From Phoronis australis (taxonomy: Eukaryota; Phoronida; Phoronidae): a stretch of 20,200 nucleotides of DNA. A model generated the notes under the pieces. That model had not been told where the DNA came from, searched no databases, and worked only from the letters and a program-made list of their open reading frames with translations. Where the stretch lies: NCBI GenBank assembly GCA_002633005.1, contig NMRA01000960.1, positions 1 to 20,200 of the forward strand, read 5' to 3'. The first letter of the stretch is position 1, and the number at the start of each line of letters is the position of its first letter. A program made the position numbers and the translations under genes. Positions 16,001-20,200 of this stretch are shown here, piece by piece.

Positions 16001-18773
16001 ATGCAGTAAGTTTACCGTACACACGAAACAATATTGTGGGAATGGGAAGTAAAAATAATTATGTGACCACAAAAATTCTGATTTCTCAAATTCATGAAAT
16101 CTACTATATATATGACTCATAGAATTTTTTTCGTCTAGATAATAACACCCGATAATTTTCAAAGTTTCACATGTTTAAAGGATAAGGTCACGAAATCAAA
16201 AACAAACACTTTATCAGTCAAAATGTTCAACCTTGGTGTCACTAGTAGAGTGGCCCAACAGTAGAAACAAAAACAATGGGAACAGTGTGTTTAACATCAC
16301 CAGCAGTTTTCAGTGTGTTTAACATCACCAGCAGTTTTCAGTGTGTTTAACATCACCAGCAGTTTTCAGTGTGTTTAACATCACCAGCAGTTTTCAGTGT
16401 GTTTAACATCACCAGCAGTTTTCAGTGTGTTTAACATCACCAGCAGTTTTCAGTGTGTTTAACATCACCAGCAGTTTTCAGTGTGTTTANTTGTCATTGG
16501 TCATTCCAAGCCCTGAATTACACAGCATATTGAAAATCCTCCATACCTGATGGCCAAACTCCATACCCAGCGACCAAACTTCAGTCCTGGACCTCCGAGT
16601 TCTTGTGAGAAATCTGGTTCACCACACAGGAGTATGGTCCCGGAACTTAGATTGGTCATGGAGCATGGAGCATTTTTGACACAATTGCGAAGTTTAGAGC
16701 AATGGACGTGTAACTTTTAGTATTTGCTAGTACATGATTGGAGTTCAAAAGATCGCAGCTGGAATTTAGAGAAACAGTCATGGAATCATTTGCACCCCTG
16801 AAAAGAAAATTCTCAGAAAAAAAATCATAAGGCTAAATAGACTAAATTCTGTAAACAGGTTAAGTACTAATCATCCATGAAAAATGCAGTAAGTTTACCA
16901 TACACACGAAACAATATTGTGGGAATGGGAAATAAAAATAATTATGTGACCTCAAAAATTCTGATTTCTCAAATTCATGAAATCTACTACATATATGATT
17001 CATAGAATTTTTTTCGTCTAGATAATAACACCCGATAATTTTCAAAGTTTCACATGTTTAAAGGATAACTGTCGAGGTCACGAAATCAAAAACAAACACT
17101 TTATCAGTCAAAATGTTCAACCTTGGTGTCACTAGTAGAGTGGCCCATCAATAGAAACAAAAACAACGGGAAAAGTGTGTTTAACATCATCAGCAGTTTT
17201 CAGTGTGTATTGCCTGATGTACCTCAGTTTGTAATGTCACTCACTTAGTTGAATAAGTGATTAGATTGCACATTTTTGGGGGTCTAAGTATATCGTGTAA
17301 AGTATGCCACTTGGACTTTTCAATGAAAGTTTGCACACTTATCCATAGATGTCACTGTCATCAAAGTGTCAATCACTTCAGCATGTACTACCGTGTTGCT
17401 TCGCTCTGTCAATATAGGCCTGCATAGCCTTACTGATCCTCTTAGCTTTAGTGATGGGTGGGGCTGATGTCGGCTTGAGAATTTGGGGAGTGGCATCTTG
17501 TTCGTTTGACAAACAGTGTCTAGCAAAGGTCTGAAAATAACAGCAATCGCGATAAATTCATGATATGACAGTAAAATCTTACTAAACCAGCTGACACCTA
17601 TACGTCCGAAAAAATGTCATTTTATTATTTCAAAAAGGATAAGTGTCACAAAGTAAATGTTCTCTCAGTATTAACTTGTATAACATGCCTTCTATTCGAA
17701 AAATATTAAAAAATCTGTGGGCATTCACAACAATGTTTAGGGACTCATCTAGCTGGAGATAACTTTTGAGCCAATTTTCTAAAGGCCAAGGTCAGCTCAT
17801 TTTTTTTAGTACGGTGACAAATAATTTGCGAGACAATGGAAGTTTTGGCAGTATTTTTATATCCAATTTACTATTCACAATATTTCACAGGTAATTGTTA
17901 GTTAAGTATGCTCTATTTATCAATCAAAAGTGTAATAGTATTGTGATTTGTACTGGAACTACACTTGCCTTATATGGCACAATTAGTTAGAATGGTTTAT
18001 TATATAAGTCTTGCCAAACAGTTCTATGAAATGTGACTCATATGCATGTGGTCTTGTGTATTGCAAAAACATGTTGTCCGCAATAAAGTAGTGTTCAAGT
18101 AAAGACGTCTTCTTCACTCCTCTCTCCACAAGCCATTAAATGTTGTTGAACAGTAGTTAGTCAGTCCGCAATAAAGTAGTGTTCAAGTAAAGACGTCTTC
18201 TTTACTCCTTTCTCCACAAGCCATTACAAAAAGTAAATCTGTAGAGAATTCCGAAGAGTCTGTAGGTATATACTATATAGCGCCATCGCCTGTACACCTT
18301 CGCCACTTCGTCTTCGGACGTAGGGGCAGACCTTCTAATCTCTTTAAAACATCCCCTGAACTTTCAGCAGAGGCCCAACAACTCTTGTCTAAGGCTCTGC
18401 TCTGTGTCAGTTTTACTGCGTGTAACCTAGGCTTCTTATGACTGGTCTAAATGTAAGGGCTCTAAAAAGCTACGCTACGGCTAAGCAAATGGCAGGTCAA
18501 AAGCAATCATTTGAGACTATTTTTGAACGATTCTGATAAAATTCATATTTTGGTTTGCTCACCCTACCTACGACTACGACTGTACGACACGCGTCGACGT
18601 GACTGGCAGTGTGACTGTGTGGGCAAGAACAGGGACTCTTGCGGCCATGCGACAAAAAAATATTAAACCTTCTTCTAAAACCTTACCTGAAATGACTTAG
18701 CTTGATTGTTACACGATCTGCGCTCAAAATACTGAACCAAGTGCCACAGCCGCCTCACTCTGGAGGCAGACAT
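3997..18773 (-). CDS. MRPS9: mitochondrial small-subunit ribosomal protein uS9m (MRPS9), complete, 13 coding exons
   Basis: This is a structural protein of the mitochondrial 28S subunit. Coding exons in transcript order are 18773-18687, 17530-17392, 15367-15264, 14378-14316, 12628-12598, 11818-11739, 10353-10265, 10055-9980, 8579-8454, 7456-7305, 6406-6237, 5199-5121 and 4009-3997. They sum to 1209 nt, or 402 residues plus TGA (human MRPS9 is about 396). Residues 1-29 form an arginine-rich presumed mitochondrial targeting sequence. The metazoan-specific N-terminal region carries [12 protein letters not shown] (~86-97), YLLPSGLF (~115-122), and [15 protein letters not shown] (~147-161). The uS9 domain starts near residue 278 with [18 protein letters not shown], then [44 protein letters not shown], and ends WTWKKR. 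All junctions are GT..AG and frame-consistent. The start is the only in-frame ATG of exon 1 with basic residues behind it. Confidence 0.95.
4010..5120 (-). other. MRPS9 intron 12
   Basis: The intron is 1111 bp, with donor TG|gtatgt at 5120 and acceptor tgcttacag at 4010. If retained, translation would continue from exon 12 to a stop at 4949-4951. A 73-codon plus-strand frame at 4763-4984 and an 85-codon one at 3904-4161 match nothing I recognise and lie antisense to the gene. No repeat was recognised here. Confidence 0.75.
5121..5199 (-). CDS. MRPS9: MRPS9 exon 12, conserved basic C-terminal region of uS9
   Basis: Acceptor gattcatttcag ends at 5200 and donor TG|gtatgt begins at 5120. It encodes the rest of A373 and residues 374-398: [20 protein letters not shown] then RKKWT. 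It equals the uS9 signature AGLLT.D.R..ERKK.GQ..AR. The exon leaves phase 2, splitting W399. Confidence 0.95.
5200..6236 (-). other. MRPS9 intron 11
   Basis: The intron is 1037 bp, with donor CTAG|gtatca. It contains a hairpin at 5902-5935 and a short inverted repeat AATCAAAA/TTTTGATT at 5647-5670. Plus-strand frames at 5700-5900 and 5873-6103 are antisense and unrecognised. Confidence 0.7.
5902..5935 (+). repeat. short hairpin
   Basis: TTTTACCCGGCAA (5902-5914) pairs with TTGTCGGGTAAAA (5923-5935) as a 13-bp stem. One pair is G-T, so the stem is fully paired as plus-strand RNA but has a mismatch as minus-strand RNA. The loop is 8 nt. It is too short for an ordinary microRNA precursor. Confidence 0.65.
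6237..6406 (-). CDS. MRPS9: MRPS9 exon 11, core of the uS9 domain
   Basis: The acceptor at 6407 follows ccttatttt, and the donor is CTAG|gtatca. The 170 nt complete R316 and encode residues 317-372: [20 protein letters not shown] then [20 protein letters not shown] then [16 protein letters not shown]. Human has REQLMFPFHFVDRLGKHDV and SAQAGAIRLAMAKALCSFV here. GAIRL.LARAL is the uS9 family hallmark. Confidence 0.96.
6407..7304 (-). other. MRPS9 intron 10
   Basis: The intron is 898 bp, with donor ACAG|gtgtgt. It is AT-rich and no gene or repeat was recognised. Confidence 0.7.
7305..7456 (-). CDS. MRPS9: MRPS9 exon 10, start of the uS9 domain
   Basis: Acceptor ttaattttag ends at 7457. The exon encodes residues 266-315 and two bases of R316. 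It includes [18 protein letters not shown] then [18 protein letters not shown], matching human GKRKTAKAEAIVYKHGSG and IKVNG. The uS9 pattern G.RK.A.A.V....G.G...VNG is recognisable, with ING for VNG. Confidence 0.95.
7457..8453 (-). other. MRPS9 intron 9
   Basis: The intron is 997 bp, with donor CACAG|gtgaga. A poly-C run at 8406-8415 lies close to the donor. No gene or repeat was recognised. Confidence 0.7.
8454..8579 (-). CDS. MRPS9: MRPS9 exon 9
   Basis: Acceptor tgttctcgttgcag ends at 8580. It encodes 42 codons (residues 224-265), [12 protein letters not shown]..., ending [11 protein letters not shown]. It aligns with human YMQFIRLLEKLL and the linker leading into the uS9 domain. Phase 0 at both ends. 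Confidence 0.92.
9192..9453 (-). mobile_element. tRNA-derived SINE-like element between direct repeats
   Basis: On the minus strand, GGTCACGATGGCTCAGTGG starting at 9333 opens a tRNA-like fold. It has a D arm GCTC...GAGC, an anticodon-like arm TCTGC-ACAGTTA-GCAGA, and a T arm CTGGG-TTCGAGT-CCCAG (9267-9283). A-box and B-box promoters are both recognisable. The acceptor stem does not pair and the anticodon loop lacks T33, so it is not a functional tRNA. Flanking it are 24-bp direct repeats at 9192-9215 and 9430-9453 with two mismatches (both contain ACGCCACCTGTTGG). A 13-bp palindrome TGACCACTGGTCA sits at the tRNA 5' end. Confidence 0.72.
9836..9940. repeat. dispersed repeat, copy 1
   Basis: This stretch, beginning GGGGCCAAATATCAGCCCC, is similar to the stretch at 13014-13115, which begins GGGGCCGAATATTGGCTCC. 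Further shared blocks are CCATTC, AAAACA, GATTCCC/AATTCCC, and CAGG.TC.AAA.TT. The family is unknown. It is probably an old interspersed element; its true ends cannot be set from two copies. Confidence 0.5.
9980..10055 (-). CDS. MRPS9: MRPS9 exon 8
   Basis: Acceptor ttcattgtattgcag ends at 10056. The exon completes W198 and encodes residues 199-223: [20 protein letters not shown] then VSENE. Human has GSRWLIKEELEEMLVEKLS. Donor GAG|gtaagg. Confidence 0.92.
10265..10353 (-). CDS. MRPS9: MRPS9 exon 7
   Basis: It encodes 29 codons (residues 169-197) plus TG of W198: [20 protein letters not shown] then FREAPAHEQ. It matches the human segment YGMLLNLEKHQSHLQAK in register. The acceptor cacccaacag at 10354 has a weak pyrimidine tract, and the donor TG|gtacat is non-ideal. 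The frame on both sides supports these choices. The following intron is the shortest in the gene, 209 bp. Confidence 0.88.
10354..11738 (-). other. MRPS9 intron 6
   Basis: The intron is 1385 bp, with donor CAC|gtgagt. It contains the nested inverted repeat at 10761-10860 and otherwise nothing recognisable. Confidence 0.7.
10761..10860. repeat. 100-bp nested inverted repeat (fold-back)
   Basis: The outer arms are TACAGGCCAGTGAGC (10761-10775) and GCTCATGGCCTGTA (10847-10860), which pair with one bulged base. The inner arms TTTACCTC (10784-10791) and GAGGTAAA (10816-10823) pair perfectly. Spacers between outer and inner arms are unequal (8 and 23 nt), which argues against a standard microRNA precursor. 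It may be a fold-back element. Confidence 0.7.
11739..11818 (-). CDS. MRPS9: MRPS9 exon 6
   Basis: Acceptor ttgttttcag ends at 11819. The exon completes A142 and encodes residues 143-168: [20 protein letters not shown] then FYQIMH. Human has [20 protein letters not shown], one of the best-kept blocks in the gene. Donor CAC|gtgagt. Confidence 0.96.
11819..12597 (-). other. MRPS9 intron 5
   Basis: The intron is 779 bp, with donor AAAG|gtgagt. A poly-A run is present near 11887-11896. A 60-codon minus frame at 12199-12381 is unrecognised. Confidence 0.7.
12598..12628 (-). CDS. MRPS9: MRPS9 exon 5, 31-nt exon
   Basis: Acceptor tctctattgcag ends at 12629. Ten codons plus one base encode [10 protein letters not shown] (residues 132-141) and the first base of A142. 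Human reads HPEQIFPRQRA at this point, so this very short exon is well supported. Donor AAAG|gtgagt. Confidence 0.93.
12629..14315 (-). other. MRPS9 intron 4, repeat-bearing
   Basis: The intron is 1687 bp, with donor AAG|gtaatg. It carries the second copy of a dispersed repeat (about 13014-13115). A 130-codon minus frame at 12980-13372 runs through that repeat, and frames at 13785-13984 and 14031-14270 are unrecognised. None has support as a gene. Confidence 0.7.
13014..13115. repeat. dispersed repeat, copy 2
   Basis: It is a similar, diverged copy of 9836-9940 in the same orientation. The sequence after it (13116-13260), with CCTCCCCTT and CTCTCCCCTCAG blocks, may belong to the same element but has no partner in the window. 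Confidence 0.5.
14316..14378 (-). CDS. MRPS9: MRPS9 exon 4
   Basis: Acceptor tctattttcttccag ends at 14379. The 21 codons (residues 111-131) [21 protein letters not shown] align with human [21 protein letters not shown]. Phase 0 at both ends; donor AAG|gtaatg. Confidence 0.96.
14379..15263 (-). other. MRPS9 intron 3, MITE-bearing
   Basis: The intron is 885 bp, with donor GAC|gtatgt. Apart from the MITE-like element nothing is recognised. The 146-codon frame at 14858-15298 only overlaps exon 3 out of frame and reads into the intron. Confidence 0.7.
14559..14826. mobile_element. MITE-like element, copy 2
   Basis: It is a 268-bp partner of 3579-3846, at a constant offset of 10980 bp. The left end has CAAAAGTATTCCAACAAAA and the right end, on the complement, has CACTACAAGGCAAAAGTAAT followed by CAGACAAAGT (14797-14826). 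The inverted ends thus pair better here than in copy 1. TA follows the right end at 14827-14828. It has no ORF of its own. Confidence 0.72.
15264..15367 (-). CDS. MRPS9: MRPS9 exon 3
   Basis: Acceptor ctgttcattacag ends at 15368. The exon completes D76 and encodes residues 77-110: [20 protein letters not shown] then [14 protein letters not shown]. Human has [21 protein letters not shown] and DPETFTQEDID. Donor GAC|gtatgt. Confidence 0.96.
15633..16312. repeat. ~0.7-kb direct duplication, copy A (MRPS9 intron 2)
   Basis: It matches 16516-17209 in direct orientation at an 883-bp offset (890 after a 7-bp insertion in copy B near 17070). By eye there are about 17 substitutions in about 680 bp, roughly 97.5% identity. 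It contains no MRPS9 exon. A 61-codon minus frame is duplicated in both copies only because the DNA is duplicated. Confidence 0.93.
16283..16489. repeat. 28-bp minisatellite, seven full copies plus partial
   Basis: The unit starts CAGTGTGTTTAACATCACCA and ends GCAGTTTT. Full units begin at 16283, 16311, 16339, 16367, 16395, 16423 and 16451, and an 11-nt partial unit runs into the N at 16490. The units look identical. Copy B of the surrounding duplication has one diverged unit at this place (about 17173-17205). The true array may be longer than assembled. Confidence 0.96.
16490..16490. other. ambiguous base / probable assembly join
   Basis: A single N interrupts the last minisatellite unit and is followed by unrelated sequence (TTGTCATTGGTCATTCC) before copy B of the duplication. 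It may stand for a gap of unknown length or a collapsed repeat. Confidence 0.8.
16516..17209. repeat. ~0.7-kb direct duplication, copy B (MRPS9 intron 2)
   Basis: It is the partner of 15633-16312. Differences include CTGTCGA inserted near 17070 and scattered single-base changes. It ends in one minisatellite unit, whereas copy A continues into at least seven. Intron 2 (15368-17391) has inflated length because of this block. Confidence 0.93.
17392..17530 (-). CDS. MRPS9: MRPS9 exon 2
   Basis: The acceptor gctgttattttcag ends at 17531, and the donor CACG|gtagta splits D76. It encodes residues 30-75: [20 protein letters not shown] then [16 protein letters not shown] then [10 protein letters not shown]. 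This early region is weakly conserved; the joint QH-D-ELIEQ into the conserved exon 3, in frame, supports it. Donor gtagta is non-ideal. Confidence 0.88.
17531..18686 (-). other. MRPS9 intron 1
   Basis: The intron is 1156 bp, with donor CAG|gtaagg. It contains an 88-bp tandem duplication with an LTR-like look (18076-18226). A CG-rich stretch at 18560-18645 lies just downstream of exon 1. No coding sequence was recognised. Confidence 0.7.
18076..18226. repeat. 88-bp tandem duplication, 1.7 copies
   Basis: The 63 bp at 18076-18138 recur at 18164-18226 with two differences. Each copy begins GTCCGCAATAAAGTAG, carrying an AATAAA signal, and continues to a C/T-rich stretch ending CTCCACAAGCCATTA. 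A TATATAAG lies about 70 bp upstream (18002-18009). A solo LTR fragment is possible, but no clean TG...CA ends with a target duplication were found. Confidence 0.85.
18687..18773 (-). CDS. MRPS9: MRPS9 exon 1, start and mitochondrial presequence
   Basis: ATG at 18773-18771 is followed by 28 codons: [20 protein letters not shown] then CNNQAKSFQ, ending at a consensus donor CAG|gtaagg. Five arginines and only one acidic residue over the first 20 positions suit an amphipathic mitochondrial targeting sequence. Presequences are not conserved, so the assignment rests on the ATG, the donor, the in-frame join to exon 2 and the composition. Confidence 0.85.
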
Positions 18774-19150
18774 CTTGATTGAGGGAGCATAACACCAATG
18801 CAAAGGTTTTAGAGAAAATTTGAAAAATGACCTGTCAGAAGATGACAATTTAATCTTTAAAAGACATTTTTATTCAATTAGAATATTTAAATTGAACCGA
18901 ATAATACAAAATAATCAAGATTTTTTAGCTTTGAAAATTGTCTTAACCAAAGGAAAATTAATTTCTCTTAACGCCGCTATTAGTCCAATAGGTGGCAGTT
19001 ACTGTTCACTCCAATGAGATAAATATTTATATATATATAGCTCATAGTACTGATGTTCAGTCTCTTGACCTGTCGCTACCGCAGGTTCACCGTCGGGACC
19101 AGCCCCGCATGAGCGGGCAATATGCCGGCAACATTGTTTTTTTTTTATAA
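18774..19150 (-). promoter_or_regulatory. MRPS9 upstream region, candidate promoter
   Basis: Two CCAAT boxes lie on the plus strand at 18985-18989 and 19011-19015 (ATTGG for the MRPS9 direction), about 210-240 bp before the ATG. A TA-rich tract at 19025-19040 follows upstream. No Kozak or initiator element can be fixed and the transcription start is unknown. A 65-codon plus-strand frame at 18820-19017 begins with TTG and is not credible. Confidence 0.4.
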
Positions 19151-19151
19151 T

Positions 19152-19559
19152 TCAAAAATGTGATTGAACCTCCACTCCCTGCAGAGCATAGTGTTCGGCG
19201 TGGCAATCACTGGGGGCAAATATTTCCTCAAATTCTCCAGTCGGCCGAACTAAAGGCGCGCGTTTTTCGGTCGTCTGCCGTGGCCATGTCACTGAACCCT
19301 TAATTTGCCTGTAAAACAGAGTTACTTGGCTTTCCTCATTTTCGCTCACAGTTTCTGAAAATCCGGGAAGCGTCCCGTACCGCGGCTTGTCTACTATGTG
19401 GGGGCGTGGGCTTGACTCAATATGTGTTTCGCGGCCGGACTCGGCGAAATCAACTGGTGTTATCCTTTCATCTATTATCCCACCACTAAGTTTTTCGGCC
19501 TTCCTCAGTGATCCCCCGAATCTGATCCTCCTCACTGAGTTCTCCTCACACGCCTGCAT
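19152..19559 (-). CDS. unassigned 135-residue ORF in CpG-rich DNA
   Basis: An ATG-started frame begins MQACEENSVRRIRFGGSLRK and ends GVEVQSHF. I do not recognise it: there are no membrane segments, no signal peptide and no repeats, and the composition is charged and soluble-looking. A TAG lies in frame just upstream, so the ATG is a plausible true start. The region is much richer in CG dinucleotides than the rest of the window (for example around 19250-19275 and 19430-19450). It could be a first exon or small single-exon gene transcribed towards MRPS9, or chance coding in a CpG island. No convincing splice donor was found. Confidence 0.25.
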   Translation of the reverse strand: MQACEENSVRRIRFGGSLRKAEKLSGGIIDERITPVDFAESGRETHIESSPRPHIVDKPRYGTLPGFSETVSENEESQVTLFYRQIKGSVTWPRQTTEKRAPLVRPTGEFEEIFAPSDCHAEHYALQGVEVQSHF

Positions 19560-19596
19560 GAACGTTCTGGTCTAGCTTCATTCAATTCAGAACGTT
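19560..19596. repeat. inverted repeat with GAACGTTC core
   Basis: AACGTTCTG (19561-19569) is perfectly inverted as CAGAACGTT (19588-19596) across an 18-bp spacer. The left arm contains the palindrome GAACGTTC (19560-19567), which also fits a GAAnnTTC pair. It sits directly before the ATG of the 135-residue minus-strand ORF. It may be a transcription-factor site or chance. Confidence 0.4.
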
Positions 19597-19599
19597 TTC

Positions 19600-20200
19600 C
19601 GGCGGAAAGCCGTGCCACCAGTCAAATGGCGTAAGATTCAGTGAGTGCTGGGCCCCGGTCTAATCTTTTTATTCGAAATGGAACTCGAAATTATATGTTT
19701 GGGGTTTGCTACTCCACTTCTGTGGGAACTCAAGATAAGTGTCTATTATTCTATGCTCGTATAATGGCTTGGCGTGAATAGTTTATTAGTCCTCGATCAG
19801 TAATTTGCAGTCGATAAACCCAACATTAAGGCTAAAAGTTTGAGTTTGAACTGAAGTTTCGAGTTTTACCTCGAGTTTGTTGCATGAGTATAAGGGTCAA
19901 ACTTGGACTAGGGACTCATAGGCATAAACTATAATGTATTCGAGCACTGTCTGATAACCACTCATGTATCTTATTGAGTTCGGCCAAAATTGGAGCTGAG
20001 AAATTGACAAAAACAATTTCGAGTTTGTTTCGAGTAGAAAGATTATTGAGACCGCCGGTACTGGTTTGTCTGTAGCTCAGTAGCGATAGTTCAAATTTAC
20101 CGTGCTGTATTTTTGTTATCTCTTCGCTGATGCACGGCAGTTACCGGGCATTTTACGAAACATTAATTCTNTACGTTCAGTAGACGCTAGGACCTACGCT
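19600..20200. other. right flank, no gene seen
   Basis: No long frame or exon was recognised. Loose repeats of a TTCGAGTTT-like motif occur near 19857, 19872, 20018 and 20028. An N at 20171 marks uncertain sequence. Confidence 0.6.

Noticed and set aside
15977-17045. Pair of nearly identical 61-codon minus frames (15977-16162 and 16860-17045)
   Set aside because: Their similarity follows from the DNA duplication. The changes between them include amino-acid changes with no sign of frame protection.
19079-19090. CCGCAGGTTCAC, identical to the complement of a stretch near the 3' end of 18S rRNA
   Set aside because: Only 12 bases match; flanking sequence does not continue as rRNA.
20071-20100. 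TAGCTCAGTAGC resembling a tRNA A box, followed by GTTCAAATT
   Set aside because: Spacing is far too short for a B box and no stems form.

Overview
The window is animal nuclear DNA, most likely from an invertebrate. It is AT-rich and gene-poor, and its two protein genes are split into short exons by GT..AG introns of about 0.2 to 2 kb. It also holds SINE- and MITE-like repeats, two minisatellites, and single N bases at 16490 and 20171 that suggest a draft assembly. The exons were found by translating both strands, testing GT..AG junctions for frame continuity, and comparing by eye with the human proteins as I know them. No alignment could be run, so the species is not named.

Layout. (1) 507-2931, plus strand: the last four coding exons of UTP11, a nucleolar small-subunit processome protein; its 5' part lies left of the window. 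(2) 2932-3996: the gap between two convergent genes, holding a fold-back repeat and a MITE-like element. (3) 3997-18773, minus strand: a complete gene for mitochondrial ribosomal protein uS9m (MRPS9). It has 13 coding exons totalling 1209 nt, which gives 402 residues plus stop, and every exon phase joins correctly. Its last coding exon is a 13-nt micro-exon encoding the basic C-terminal tail. The introns hold a tRNA-derived SINE, a second MITE-like copy, a dispersed repeat pair, a fold-back sequence, and a ~0.7 kb near-identical duplication around a 28-bp minisatellite and an N. (4) 18774-20200: the MRPS9 upstream region, with two CCAAT boxes, a TA-rich block and a CpG-rich stretch carrying an unassigned 135-residue minus-strand ORF.

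Both genes serve small ribosomal subunits, UTP11 in pre-18S rRNA processing in the nucleolus and MRPS9 as a structural protein of the mitochondrial 28S subunit. Their tail-to-tail arrangement does not by itself imply co-regulation. I saw no bacterial-type genes, CRISPR arrays, rRNA genes or complete functional tRNA genes, and no convincing new biological system. The most notable points are the micro-exon encoding the uS9m tail and the duplicated block that may be unmerged haplotypes.
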